Shown here: positions 1 through 7,641 of the stretch, piece after piece
Numbering within the stretch: position 1 is the first letter of the stretch
How the letters are laid out: the number at the start of each line of letters is the position of its first letter
Assembly: GCA_947505055.1 (NCBI GenBank)
Contig: CANNLO010000063.1
Span: 1-18,660, forward strand
DNA from: Methylococcaceae bacterium
GTDB taxonomy: Bacteria; Pseudomonadota; Gammaproteobacteria; Methylococcales; Methylomonadaceae
Reading direction: 5' to 3'
Length of the DNA: 18,660 nucleotides
The notes under the pieces: generated by a model
Told to the model about the DNA's origin: nothing
Databases searched by the model: none
The model's input: the letters and a program-made list of their open reading frames with translations, nothing else
Translations under genes and position numbers: made by a program

Positions 1-162
1 GCGGAAGGTATGGTCAGTGCATCGCATGATATGGTGGAATATATTAAACACCATGAGCAATTTAGAGGAGTTGGTGAGGCCATGCTTGTTGAGTGGGGCA
101 AGGGGCTTAATCGTTCGATCTTGTCTGATGGGGGTGCAGTCTATTCCCTAGCTAAAAGCTAG
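1..162 (+). CDS. 3' end of an unidentified gene (partial)
   Basis: The first frame is open from base 1 to a TAG stop at 160-162 and gives 53 residues, the C-terminal end of a protein that starts outside the window. The translation is mixed and soluble-looking (many Gly, His and charged residues), with no membrane segment. I do not recognise the family. A short stretch with two adjacent histidines followed by Glu-Gln-Phe and spaced glycines faintly recalls HD-type phosphohydrolases, but that is too little to assign. A second frame is also open over most of the stretch, so the coding call itself is tentative. No terminator hairpin follows the stop. Confidence 0.35.
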   Translation, partial: AEGMVSASHDMVEYIKHHEQFRGVGEAMLVEWGKGLNRSILSDGGAVYSLAKS

Positions 163-559
163 CTTATCTAGTGATAAGGCGGTTGAGCCTGATGATAGTG
201 ATGGTCTGAGACAGTTATGTGCATTTCATCCGCCCTAAAGTGCGGAAGATACTAAAAGCCCAAAGTAGGAAGTCTTACTGAATTTAAAAAAGATGGTTTT
301 TTTAAAGCTATAAACATCAAAACTCTTTCAGAGGGACTTAGGTTAATTCCAGCTTTTAGTGACGGACTTTTATGCTAGTATTGCCACTTAAATTAAGGTT
401 TAATAAATCAACTACGTGGACGATTTAAAAATCCATTTTTTAAAGGACATTATTGCCCTATCAAAAGTCAATTCGAGCCTTATACAGACAACTGAAGATA
501 CTTTTTAAAAAGCAATTACCCCATACGACCAACAAAGTGGGCCTTTTATAAATCTGCTA
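163..559. other. intergenic stretch with no recognisable gene
   Basis: About 400 bases between the left-edge gene end and the cspA promoter. All frames are broken by stops and I see no RNA gene, repeat or strong hairpin. It could hold decayed coding sequence or upstream regulatory DNA. Nothing in it can be named. Confidence 0.5.
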
Positions 560-589
560 ATGACAATAACATACAATAAACAGTACAAT
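560..589 (+). promoter_or_regulatory. probable sigma-70 promoter of cspA
   Basis: ATGACA at 560-565 (5 of 6 to the -35 consensus) and TACAAT at 584-589 (5 of 6 to the -10) are separated by 18 bases. Transcription would start near 596, giving an untranslated leader of roughly 108 bases before the cspA ATG. Long leaders are typical of cold-shock mRNAs, whose 5' structure makes them cold-responsive. The promoter is inferred from consensus only. Confidence 0.45.
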
Positions 590-703
590 ATGCTGCGTCA
601 GAAAACAGATGTTGAGTTAAGGGATTCCTAAATTGTTAGGTTGTCCGGTTATCAATGTTTTAGTTCTGTGTTAACCGTAAGTTTTTAATTTAGGAGTTTC
701 AAA

Positions 704-907
704 ATGGCAACAGGCACTGTAAAGTGGTTTAACAACACGAAAGGTTTTGGTTTTATTGCACCTGCTGATGGCGGTGAAGATGTATTTGTTCACCATTCAG
801 TTATTCAGGGTGATGGCTTCAAAACTTTGACTGAAGGCGAAACGGTAACTTTTGACATCGAATCAGGTCCAAAAGGCTTAACAGCCGCTAATGTTTATTC
901 CAAATAA
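704..907 (+). CDS. cspA: cold-shock protein, CspA family
   Basis: A 67-residue single cold-shock domain, the usual size for the family. These proteins are small OB-fold RNA/ssDNA chaperones that melt mRNA secondary structure in the cytoplasm. The RNP1 motif KGFGFI lies at residues 13-18 and the RNP2-type motif VFVHHS at 27-32, with the conserved KWFN segment at 7-10. The start is fixed by a TAGGAG Shine-Dalgarno at 691-696, seven bases before the ATG. It has its own promoter candidate and a strong terminator, so it is probably monocistronic. Which cspA-E paralogue it is, and whether it is cold-induced or constitutive, cannot be told from sequence; the symbol is used in the family sense. Confidence 0.95.
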   Translation: MATGTVKWFNNTKGFGFIAPADGGEDVFVHHSVIQGDGFKTLTEGETVTFDIESGPKGLTAANVYSK

Positions 908-925
908 TCAGAAATAAACAACTAT

Positions 926-965
926 AAAAAAGCCCTTGTGAATAAAATTCACAAGGGCTTTTTTT
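926..965. terminator. bidirectional rho-independent terminator between cspA and the OB/TM2 gene
   Basis: A perfect 13-bp stem (931-943 with 947-959) closes on a three-base AAA loop. It is flanked by an A-run on the left (926-930) and a T-run on the right (960-965), so the stem can extend further and each strand has a U-tract. It lies between the convergent cspA stop and the stop of the minus-strand gene ending at 982, and should serve both. Confidence 0.93.
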
Positions 966-981
966 ATGTACTTTTGAACGT

Positions 982-1413
982 CTATTTAAAAGGTCGACCT
1001 TTAGCATCTTTGTTTATCTGCCCGCCAAAAATTAAAATACTTTCAACAAAAGCCCATAGCATAGCGAATCCAGGCAAGCCGCCTACGTAAAGAGCTACTG
1101 TTAGTATTAACTGAATACAAGCCAGTTTATAAAAGCCCAAATAAAACCGATGCGCACCCGACCAGCCCAAAATTAACGCTAATGCGGCAGCCAGATATTT
1201 ATATTTTACAGCTTTGAGCGGTTCTAAATATGCACCTACCAGATCAATTTTGTTTGCAACTTTTCCTTCCGGTTCAAATGTAACGTCATCACCCTCGTCA
1301 GGCGGCACATCAGCCATCCAATTATCTTCCAAATGAAACGTAAACATGGCTCCCTTACTTATTATAATTCCAGCTTGCGTGTCAGGATTATAGCTTTCTA
1401 TCTGTCCAATCAT
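982..1413 (-). CDS. OB-fold/cold-shock-like plus TM2-domain membrane protein
   Basis: A 143-residue protein in two parts. Residues 1-58 resemble a divergent cold-shock-like OB fold (GQIESY near the start, alternating hydrophobic strands), though without clear RNP motifs. Residues 72-130 match the TM2 domain: one membrane helix at about 73-88, the hallmark GAHRFYLG turn at 86-93, and a second hydrophobic stretch at about 98-129. Such proteins are predicted inner-membrane proteins of unknown function; whether the N-terminal domain binds nucleic acid is unproven. The ATG is preceded by AAGGT about ten bases upstream. It is convergent with cspA and shares its terminator. The TM2 call is firm; the OB-fold call is a family-level judgement. 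Confidence 0.8.
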   Translation of the reverse strand: MIGQIESYNPDTQAGIIISKGAMFTFHLEDNWMADVPPDEGDDVTFEPEGKVANKIDLVGAYLEPLKAVKYKYLAAALALILGWSGAHRFYLGFYKLACIQLILTVALYVGGLPGFAMLWAFVESILIFGGQINKDAKGRPFK

Positions 1414-1493
1414 TTATTATTTACCTTTTAAAACGGACGGTCAAAATCAGTTCGCCCTGATATAAATCCTGTGAACACGCCACAGAGTCAAAA

Positions 1494-1937
1494 TTACTCA
1501 TCATACAAACGCACAGCTAACACATCGCATGAAGCATGATGCAACACACCATTTGCAGTTGAACCTAATAACAGGGCAAAGCCATGTCTGCCATGTGAAC
1601 CTACTACGATTAAATCTGCTTTTTTTTCTTCGGCAACTCTGATTATTTCAAGCTTGGGACTACCGGTTTCAATAAAACGGGAGTCTTCGGGAATACTGAG
1701 TTGTTCAGCCAATTTACACAATCTCTTTTTTGCGATAGTCATCAATTCGGCGGTTAAATCGAAATCAAACGGAATAGTTGAGCCATAGGCGGCATCGGTA
1801 ATTAGCAAATTATCCATAACATGGATAATACTAAGTTTTGCCTGAAATTTTTCGGCCAAATCCCTCGCTCTGGAGGCAACATTCTCACCATGTTCTGAAA
1901 AATCAGCTGCCAATAATATGTGTTTATAATTTTCCAT
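1494..1937 (-). CDS. universal stress protein, UspA family
   Basis: A 147-residue single Usp domain, typical length. It starts with the beta strand YKHILLAADFSE, and near the C-terminus has GSHGRHGF...GS at 113-126. The ATP-binding Usp consensus is G-x2-G-x9-G-S/T; here only eight residues separate Gly116 from Gly125. That spacing is closer to E. coli UspA-type proteins, which do not bind ATP well, so nucleotide binding should not be assumed. These are cytoplasmic dimers induced by starvation and stress. Translation signals are excellent: AGGAGG lies a few bases before the ATG. It lies in a run of minus-strand genes but is separated from its neighbours by 40 and 80 bases, so it may be transcribed alone. 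Confidence 0.92.
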   Translation of the reverse strand: MENYKHILLAADFSEHGENVASRARDLAEKFQAKLSIIHVMDNLLITDAAYGSTIPFDFDLTAELMTIAKKRLCKLAEQLSIPEDSRFIETGSPKLEIIRVAEEKKADLIVVGSHGRHGFALLLGSTANGVLHHASCDVLAVRLYDE

Positions 1938-1977
1938 GATCCCTCCTGTTTAAAGCCGATAAATAGTTATTGAAATT

Positions 1978-2475
1978 TTATGGTAAATGTAAAAAAACCA
2001 TCACCTGATATGAGCCGAATAAATATAAAAATGCCAAGCCTAAACTAAATGTCCAGGTTTGTCCCAAGGCATTGCGAATAATATATCCGATAACTGTCCA
2101 ATGCCAGATCATTAAGACTATTGTGACAATAAAAGCCAATACGGCTGCGTTTCCAAAAACCATTGAAGCCATGCCTGGCAAGGCAAAAAAACTGATTAAA
2201 GCATCAGTGCCCAAAAATGCGCTGGTCACTTGATTAAAGCGCGCCCTTTTGCGGGCAAGATATAACATAAACCAGCTAAAACTAAAAATCAGAACTGCAG
2301 ATACAATAGCCTGTAATAACGAAGGAAACCAGTTGGTATGAATACTAACCATTAAAAAGCTTACGCAAACATTTACCACAACAAGCATCTGAAGGAACCA
2401 TAAAGAAAATGGTATATCTTGGGGACCTTTTTTAAACAGACAGATATTCAGAAATAGTTTTATGATTTCAAACAT
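1978..2475 (-). CDS. polytopic inner-membrane protein of unknown function
   Basis: A 165-residue very hydrophobic protein with about five predicted membrane segments (roughly 23-44, 52-74, 85-107, 109-133 and 140-162) and a basic loop (ARKRAR) near 74-79 that should face the cytoplasm. A weak overall resemblance to Yip1-type multi-span proteins is possible but I cannot confirm a family. AGAGGAT about seven bases before the ATG gives a good ribosome site. The gene begins 30 bases after the yheS stop on the same strand and may be cotranscribed with it. No catalytic motif is visible. Confidence 0.8.
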   Translation of the reverse strand: MFEIIKLFLNICLFKKGPQDIPFSLWFLQMLVVVNVCVSFLMVSIHTNWFPSLLQAIVSAVLIFSFSWFMLYLARKRARFNQVTSAFLGTDALISFFALPGMASMVFGNAAVLAFIVTIVLMIWHWTVIGYIIRNALGQTWTFSLGLAFLYLFGSYQVMVFLHLP

Positions 2476-2505
2476 GGCAGATCCTCTCAGGCAAGCATTT
2501 TGATA

Positions 2506-4392
2506 TCATTGATTTAACGCTTCAATCACTTCCTCAGCTTCCATCCAGACAGCTTCAGCATCGTCCAACGCTTTGTCAATTTTGATTTTCTGTGCCATCA
2601 GTTTTTTTAACTGTTCTTTTTTTGAATCTTCATAGATGTCTGGGTCAGCCAATTGATTTTCTAGCTGCCGCTGTTCGTTATGATATTTTTCCACGGCAAG
2701 TTCAGATTTTTTCAGTGCATCGAATAAAGGTTTATGTTTTAGCCTACGTTCCGCATCTAACTTGCGTTGATCTTTTTTCGATACTGTCTGAACACTATCA
2801 ACAACGGGTTTTTCCTCGTTCTTTTTTTGCTCGGTCAACCACATGCGGTAATCATCAAGGTCACCATCAAAAGACTGTACTTTACCACCGGACACCAATA
2901 ATAAATGATCGGTTACTGAGCGCAACAAATGCCTGTCATGCGAAACGACAACAATGGCGCCTTGATAATCTTGCAACGCCACACTTAACGCATGTCGCAT
3001 TTCAAGATCTAGATGGTTGGTCGGTTCATCAAGCAATAATAAATTGGGATTTTGATATACCAGCAACGCCAAAACTAAACGGGCTTTTTCACCGCCGGAA
3101 AAAGGTTTGACGGCTTCCATTACCTTGTCGCCGCGAAAATCAAAACCGCCCAGGAAATTGCGCAAATCTTTCTCGGTCGCCTGTTTGTCTAGTTGTTGTA
3201 AATGCCACAAAGGACTTTCATCTACTCGCAATTGCTCCAGTTGATGCTGGGCGAAGTAGCCAATTTTTAAAGCTTCCGCTTCATTGCGTGAACCGGTTAA
3301 AGGCTGCATATCACCTGCCAGCACTTTGATCAGACTTGATTTACCTGCGCCATTCGGTCCTAGAAGTCCGATACGATCGCCGGGAGAAATGGAAAGGCCG
3401 GCCTGTTTAATAACACAAGCTTGACCATAGCCAATATCAACTTTATCTAGCGATAACAGAGGATTGGGCATTTTTTCGGGTTTGGAAAAACTAAAATCGA
3501 ATGGCGAATCAACATGGGCCATTGCAATCAATTCCATGCGTTCCAAAGCCTTAATACGACTTTGCGCTTGCCGAGCTTTGGTTGCCTGGGCTTTAAAGCG
3601 GTCGACAAAGCTTTGCATATGAGCGATTTCACGCTGCTGCTTTAGAAAGGAGGATTGTTGTTGTGCCAGTTTTTCAGCACGCATGCGTTCAAAAGCCGAA
3701 TAATTGCCGGTATAAATTTCGGCCTTACCTTGCTCAATATGTACGATGTGATCGGTGATGGTATCGAGAAAATCCCGATCATGAGAAATCAGTAACAAGG
3801 TGCCGGGATATTTACACAACCAGTCCTGCAACCAGATGACCGCATCCAAATCAAGATGGTTGGTGGGTTCGTCAAGCAACAACACGTCTGATCGACACAT
3901 TAACGCCTGTGCCAGGTTAAGCCGCATCCGCCAACCGCCAGAAAAGGAATTAACCGCATTGTTTTCCTGGTCAGCAGTAAACCCCAAACCGTTCATGAGT
4001 CGCGAGGCTCTGGCCTGTGCGGTGTAGCCACCAATGGTATCCAAAGTGGCATGCAATTCGGCCTGTTTCAAGCCGTCATCGGCCTGTTCAGCAGCAAACA
4101 ACTGCTGTTGCAAGCGTCTTAATTGTTGATCGCCATCAATGACATAATCAATCGCCGAACATGAAACAGCTGGGGTTTCCTGGGCAACGTGGGCAATTTC
4201 CAGATTGGGCGGCATGGAGAAATCGCCTTCATCCAGATGCAGTTCGTTTTTGACCAGCGCAAAAAAACTTGATTTACCAACGCCGTTTGCACCGGTAAAA
4301 CCGACTTTTTGGCCTTTATGGATAGTGAAAGAAGAGTTGGCAAACAACACTCGAACCCCACGGCGCAGGGATATATTTTTAAAATTCAGCAT
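2506..4392 (-). CDS. yheS: ABC-F ATPase YheS (ribosome-associated translation factor)
   Basis: A 628-residue protein with two ABC ATPase domains and no membrane segment, close in length and sequence to E. coli YheS (about 637). Domain 1 has Walker A GANGVGKSS at 34-42, signature SGGWR at 151-155 and Walker B LLLDEP at 171-176. Domain 2 has Walker A GPNGAGKSS at 345-353, signature SGGEK at 432-436 and Walker B LLLLDEP at 451-457. The basic linker at about 236-305, which reaches the ribosome P-site in this family, is present, as is a charged coiled-coil tail (about 525-628). ABC-F proteins bind the ribosomal E site and relieve stalled elongation; the YheS branch acts on particular arrested nascent chains. 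There is no clear Shine-Dalgarno site; the start is set by alignment of the N-terminus with the E. coli protein. Confidence 0.95.
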   Translation of the reverse strand: MLNFKNISLRRGVRVLFANSSFTIHKGQKVGFTGANGVGKSSFFALVKNELHLDEGDFSMPPNLEIAHVAQETPAVSCSAIDYVIDGDQQLRRLQQQLFAAEQADDGLKQAELHATLDTIGGYTAQARASRLMNGLGFTADQENNAVNSFSGGWRMRLNLAQALMCRSDVLLLDEPTNHLDLDAVIWLQDWLCKYPGTLLLISHDRDFLDTITDHIVHIEQGKAEIYTGNYSAFERMRAEKLAQQQSSFLKQQREIAHMQSFVDRFKAQATKARQAQSRIKALERMELIAMAHVDSPFDFSFSKPEKMPNPLLSLDKVDIGYGQACVIKQAGLSISPGDRIGLLGPNGAGKSSLIKVLAGDMQPLTGSRNEAEALKIGYFAQHQLEQLRVDESPLWHLQQLDKQATEKDLRNFLGGFDFRGDKVMEAVKPFSGGEKARLVLALLVYQNPNLLLLDEPTNHLDLEMRHALSVALQDYQGAIVVVSHDRHLLRSVTDHLLLVSGGKVQSFDGDLDDYRMWLTEQKKNEEKPVVDSVQTVSKKDQRKLDAERRLKHKPLFDALKKSELAVEKYHNEQRQLENQLADPDIYEDSKKEQLKKLMAQKIKIDKALDDAEAVWMEAEEVIEALNQ

Positions 4393-4462
4393 GAAAAGTT
4401 AAGATGAAGGGTAAAATTACGTTACTCAGATGGGGGTTAGCTTTTTAAAAAATCCATCATTG

Positions 4463-4855
4463 CTAAAATTTAAGTGAGTTGGTAAATATAAAAAACAGGA
4501 TATTCAATATTGCCAAACCAATTATCAGGTAAATTGTTATCTGCATTCCTAATATTCTTTGCTTAAGATCTTTTGCGGGAAGCGCCCAAGCATGAAGTAT
4601 TCGTCCAATTAATAAGGTAATGCCCAAAACGTGTATTAGTATTTCAGGGGCTTCGTTTAATTCCAGCGTCAGCAAAAGCATCAGTGCGAGAGGAATGTAT
4701 TCCACTGCATTGGAATGGGTGCGTATTGCCAACTGCAACTCTTGATTCTCTGCATCTCCAATAATAATCTTGTATTTTCTACGAAGTTTTATTACCGAAA
4801 GAGAAAGCCTAACTATTAATAATGCAGACAGCGAAGCATATATTGACGTAATCAT
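4463..4855 (-). CDS. MAPEG-family membrane protein
   Basis: A 130-residue protein with about four hydrophobic helices (1-22, 50-66, 72-90, 104-125), the size and layout of the MAPEG superfamily (membrane-associated proteins in eicosanoid and glutathione metabolism). The family motif is visible as R45-x-H47-x-N49-x2-E52-Y53-x-P55, followed by a second conserved Arg at 85. Bacterial members of the YecN type are uncharacterised or have glutathione-related activity; the substrate here is unknown. The Shine-Dalgarno signal is weak. It is downstream of the YcxB-like gene on the same strand, with a palindromic repeat in the 70-base gap. Confidence 0.85.
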   Translation of the reverse strand: MITSIYASLSALLIVRLSLSVIKLRRKYKIIIGDAENQELQLAIRTHSNAVEYIPLALMLLLTLELNEAPEILIHVLGITLLIGRILHAWALPAKDLKQRILGMQITIYLIIGLAILNILFFIFTNSLKF

Positions 4856-4889
4856 GGTTTTTAACCAGATAGAATAATTCTAAAGTTTT

Positions 4890-4915
4890 GTAGGATGCGC
4901 ATATGCACACCCTAC
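4890..4915. repeat. REP-like imperfect palindrome
   Basis: GTAGG at 4890-4894 pairs with CCTAC at 4911-4915, and the interior pairs around a GCATATGC core with two mismatches (4895/4910 and 4898/4907). Palindromes of the form GTAGG(g/a)TGCG...CGCACCCTAC are scattered between genes in many gammaproteobacterial genomes. Only one copy is visible here, so its repeat status is inferred from form. It has no T-run, so it is not a classical terminator. Confidence 0.5.
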
Positions 4916-4925
4916 ATATTGATTT

Positions 4926-5456
4926 TTATGCAAACCGCTCAATCATCTTATCCGCCTGCTCGGCAAATTGTTCAAGATTGCCTTTTTTTACAGTTTCGAC
5001 AGGAATAACCAAGGCGGTATTTAAATTGATATAAATATAAACATAACGCTTGCCATATTCGACTCGAACCAAATCACCCCAAGCCATTTTGTTTTTACCA
5101 CTAGGTGATTTTTCCAATAAATAGTTTGGATTGGAAGGATCAATACTTAACGTATAAGTGCCAAACATAAGAATCTTTTCTTTGGCTGTGTAGTTTTTAA
5201 GAATTTGCCTGCGCAAATCGAGCATCATAATTTTGGGTGAAAGTAGCGCCCAGAGCATCGCAATAACGAGAATATATCCAGCTGACTGCATGTCACCATA
5301 GTAAAAATAATAAAATGAGCCAATCAAAATCATAATGCCGGGCACTATCCAACGATTTTTTCTTATATTGTGTTGTATTTCTTCATTTCTCATGAATTGT
5401 ATTTCATTAAAATGGATTAAATCTTCTTCGCGGAATTCGTATTCAATTTCAAACAT
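4926..5456 (-). CDS. YcxB-like membrane-anchored protein
   Basis: A 176-residue protein. A short N-terminal cytoplasmic stretch (1-35, rich in acidic and charged residues) is followed by two close membrane helices (about 36-53 and 57-74) and a soluble C-terminal domain (about 80-176). The latter carries the YcxB-type pattern: a strand ending in a small DNP-like turn, a WGDLVRVE segment at 126-133, YVYIYINLNTALVIP at 138-152, and a final helix. The function of this domain is unknown. There is no obvious Shine-Dalgarno, but no alternative in-frame ATG lies upstream. The family assignment rests on domain layout and the W..l..v/y.YiY pattern. Confidence 0.7.
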   Translation of the reverse strand: MFEIEYEFREEDLIHFNEIQFMRNEEIQHNIRKNRWIVPGIMILIGSFYYFYYGDMQSAGYILVIAMLWALLSPKIMMLDLRRQILKNYTAKEKILMFGTYTLSIDPSNPNYLLEKSPSGKNKMAWGDLVRVEYGKRYVYIYINLNTALVIPVETVKKGNLEQFAEQADKMIERFA

Positions 5457-5520
5457 GATGTTAATATTTGTAAGTAGTTATAGAAAGTTACTTGCTTAAT
5501 AGTAAAAGCAATTAAAACGT

Positions 5521-6825
5521 TTAATGCATTTTTATTTTTGCATGTGCACTGCGTCTGAATAAATTAGAAAGTGTTAACATTGCTGTTCTAAAATAACCGT
5601 GTACAGCCACCTGATGCATTTTATAGAGTGACAAATAAACGACTCTGGCGATAAAACCGCCAATACTGACCGAGCCCATCAAGTTACCCATCAGATTTCC
5701 GACTGTTGTGTATTTGCCAAGCGAAACCAGTGATCCGTAATCAAGATAATCGTATTTTACCAGATTGCCGCCCTGTAAGCGGTTGACTATGGATTTACTT
5801 AAAGTCGTTGCCTGTTGGTGTGCGGCTTGAGCGCGCGGCGGGACGTTGCCTTCATGTCCGGGCCATAGGCAAGCCGCACAATCGCCCATCGCAAAAATAT
5901 TATCGTCTGCTGTTTTTAGCGTATCATCAACCACTAACTGGTTAATTCTGTTAACTTCTAGTCCATCAAGATCTTGCATCCAATCTGGCGCTTTAATTCC
6001 TGCCGACCAGACTTTAAGATCTGCAGGAATGATTTCGCCATCATGGGTATGAACACCCTCTCGGGTCACCTCAATGACTCGTCGACCCAACTTAAGATCA
6101 ATACCTAACTTGACTAGCTGTTGCTGAGTCGCCTGTGCTAATTTTTCAGGTAAGGCCGGTAACAATTGATTCGCAGCTTCAATAATAGTCAGTTTTACAT
6201 CACTGGATTCATCCAGACCGTAAACTGCCAATAAATTGGTCACTTCGTGCAATTGAGCTGACAATTCAACACCGGTAGCACCTGCACCAATAATAACAAT
6301 AGATAAAGTTCTGTCATTAGCATTATTTTTACCGGCATGGCTTTTAATATAGAATTCAACCAGTTGTTTTTGAAATTTAAAAGCTTGGGAGGTTGTATCT
6401 AGGAACAGACAATGTTCTGCGACACCTTTAATATTGAAAGTGTTACTGATACTGCCAACCGACATTACCAAGGTATCGTAAGTAAAAATTCTTCGGGGAA
6501 TTAACTCTTCGCCACTGTCACTAAGTGTTGGACTGACATAAATTTGTTTTTTCTGCCGATCCAGACCTTCCATCTTGCCTAATCTAAAGCGAAAATGATT
6601 GCGATGTGCCTGAGCCAGATATTCAATCTGTTCAGTCTCGTCTAACGTTCCCGCTGCAACTTCATGGAGCAATGGTTTCCATATATGTGTTGGCGACGCA
6701 TCCAATAACATTACTTCAGAAAAACCGGTTTTGCCTAATTTTTTACCTAAACTGGTGGCCAGTTCAAGACCTGCCGCACCGCCTCCAACAATCACTATTT
6801 TATGTTTTTCATTATTATCAGTCAT
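5521..6825 (-). CDS. ndh: type II NADH:quinone oxidoreductase (NDH-2)
   Basis: A single-subunit FAD enzyme that passes electrons from NADH to the quinone pool without pumping protons, bound to the cytoplasmic face of the inner membrane. From the chosen start it is 434 residues, the length of E. coli Ndh, and matches it along its length. The FAD-binding GGGAAG is at 14-19, the NADH-binding GAGATG at 180-185 and the second FAD motif MGDCA at 313-317. The quinone-side PPRAQAAHQ segment is at 329-337 and the membrane-associating amphipathic tail at about 385-434. The frame stays open to a TTG at 6840, but that TTG lies in the Shine-Dalgarno GGAGGAAA. The ATG at 6825 has GGAGG eight bases upstream; the ATG at 6831 is too close. 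Confidence 0.95.
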   Translation of the reverse strand: MTDNNEKHKIVIVGGGAAGLELATSLGKKLGKTGFSEVMLLDASPTHIWKPLLHEVAAGTLDETEQIEYLAQAHRNHFRFRLGKMEGLDRQKKQIYVSPTLSDSGEELIPRRIFTYDTLVMSVGSISNTFNIKGVAEHCLFLDTTSQAFKFQKQLVEFYIKSHAGKNNANDRTLSIVIIGAGATGVELSAQLHEVTNLLAVYGLDESSDVKLTIIEAANQLLPALPEKLAQATQQQLVKLGIDLKLGRRVIEVTREGVHTHDGEIIPADLKVWSAGIKAPDWMQDLDGLEVNRINQLVVDDTLKTADDNIFAMGDCAACLWPGHEGNVPPRAQAAHQQATTLSKSIVNRLQGGNLVKYDYLDYGSLVSLGKYTTVGNLMGNLMGSVSIGGFIARVVYLSLYKMHQVAVHGYFRTAMLTLSNLFRRSAHAKIKMH

Positions 6826-6865
6826 TGCCATTTCCTCCAAAGCTATTATTTTTTGGTACTATAGC

Positions 6866-6871
6866 ATTATA
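6866..6871 (-). promoter_or_regulatory. candidate -10 element of the ndh promoter
   Basis: On the minus strand these bases read TATAAT, a perfect -10 hexamer, placed 41 bases before the chosen ndh ATG. No convincing -35 lies 16-18 bases further upstream and there is no extended TGn, so an activator would be expected if this is used. Confidence 0.35.
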
Positions 6872-7146
6872 TCGAATCAACTCCATCGTAACTGATTTTA
6901 CTTAGCATGAATTTACAGTTATAAGTGTATGAAAAAATAATTTTCGGTAACTTTAAGTACATGAAAGTACGCTATAAATTGAATTTAAGCTAGACAGGAA
7001 GAGAACTATTTATGGGAAACTAATGCAATAATTGAGCATTAAAGTTGACGATGTATTTAGATGAAGGAATAACTTGGTGTGGGGGGAAGTGATTGAAAAT
7101 TTTAGAGCGGTATTTAACAATACAAGTAGCTTGTTAAATTTTACAT

Positions 7147-7181
7147 CCCTATCAGGAAACCTCGAAGTTAACCTGATAGGG
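7147..7181 (-). terminator. hairpin downstream of the small exported protein gene
   Basis: CCCTATCAGG at 7147-7156 pairs perfectly with CCTGATAGGG at 7172-7181 around a 15-base loop. It begins about 12 bases beyond the stop of the minus-strand gene ending at 7193, the right place for a terminator or 3'-end stabilising stem. There is no clean U-run after it, so intrinsic termination is uncertain. Confidence 0.5.
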
Positions 7182-7192
7182 GCACATAATGT

Positions 7193-7579
7193 TTAGATGA
7201 GACTTTTCAATTCACTGAACATTTTTGCAGCATCTTTTAATTCTTGCTCAGCTTCTTGTAAAGCTGATTCTTTTGCATGAGTCTTAGCAGATTTCAATTT
7301 GTTGTTAGCTTTTGAGCGGGCCATATCAACTTTATCATTAGCATTGATTTCTTTACTTGCATCTAAAGCATCTTTAATAAGTTCAGATACTTTTTCACCT
7401 TCGGAACCACTAGTAGCAGCTTCGAGGGCAATTTTTATTTTAGCGCTCACTATATCGATTGCATCAACTGGAGTGTATGTAACTCTACCTTTATCAGTTT
7501 CAGCAAATGCTGAAGTTGAAATCGCACCCATAGAAGCTGCAATTAATAAAGACAGTAATAATTTTTTTAAGATTTTCAT
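7193..7579 (-). CDS. small exported helical protein, paralogue of the neighbour
   Basis: A 128-residue protein of unknown family. A signal peptide is clear: MKILKK, a hydrophobic core, and a likely AFA cleavage site at 24-26. The mature part is almost entirely predicted alpha helix, rich in Ala, Lys, Glu and Ser, without cysteine or histidine clusters. It shows a weak internal repeat: a helix ending near LIKDALDASKEI (68-78) and another near ELKDAAKMFSEL (113-124). The gene just upstream (8193-7810) has the same layout and similar motifs, so the two are probably an old tandem duplication. GAGGA lies about eleven bases before the ATG. A perfect palindrome sits 47-62 bases upstream, and the 230-base gap to the neighbour suggests its own promoter. 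Likely periplasmic; function unknown. Confidence 0.8.
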   Translation of the reverse strand: MKILKKLLLSLLIAASMGAISTSAFAETDKGRVTYTPVDAIDIVSAKIKIALEAATSGSEGEKVSELIKDALDASKEINANDKVDMARSKANNKLKSAKTHAKESALQEAEQELKDAAKMFSELKSLI

Positions 7580-7625
7580 AATGCACTGATCCTCAAGTCA
7601 TTGTTATTTTTTAGTTAAAGGTTGG

Positions 7626-7641
7626 TTGAGTAGCTACTCAA
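7626..7641. promoter_or_regulatory. perfect 16-bp palindrome, candidate operator
   Basis: TTGAGTAGCTACTCAA is a perfect palindrome 47-62 bases upstream of the start of the exported protein gene at 7579. It is itself enclosed by a GTTGGT/ACCAAC inverted pair (7621-7626 and 7659-7664). Position and symmetry fit a dimeric regulator's binding site. No regulator gene is next to it and I know no family consensus that matches. Confidence 0.4.

Larger units (their letters stand above)
6826..7192. other. intergenic region upstream of ndh
   Basis: A gap of 367 bases without a gene. Close to ndh it has an exact TATAAT on the minus strand (6871 down to 6866), about 40 bases before the start, but no good -35 at the usual distance. 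I found no FNR site of the TTGAT-N4-ATCAA type, which controls ndh in E. coli. A TAATGC/GCATTA inverted pair with a nine-base gap lies at 7021-7041. The far end holds the hairpin at 7147-7181. Confidence 0.5.

Noticed and set aside
1..162. Left-edge fragment as an HD-GYP-type phosphodiesterase end
   Set aside because: Only a two-histidine motif and spaced glycines resemble the family; the surrounding residues do not, and 53 residues are too few.
937..945. An exact DnaA-box match in the cspA terminator
   Set aside because: It is isolated, falls within the terminator stem and loop, and one chance match is expected in AT-rich DNA of this length.
2592..3110. A 172-codon open frame on the plus strand, antisense to yheS
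   Set aside because: yheS is strongly supported by homology over its full length; the antisense translation has no recognisable domain or ribosome site and is a shadow of codon bias.
6826..6840. Upstream extension of ndh to a TTG at 6840
   Set aside because: The TTG is part of the Shine-Dalgarno GGAGG for the ATG at 6825, which also gives the exact family length of 434.
6866..6884. FNR site upstream of ndh, as in E. coli
   Set aside because: A TTGAT half site is present on the minus strand near 6881, but the second half does not match ATCAA.
7299..7589. A 96-codon plus-strand frame opposite the small exported protein gene
   Set aside because: The minus-strand product has a textbook signal peptide, ribosome site and a paralogue next door; the plus-strand frame has none.
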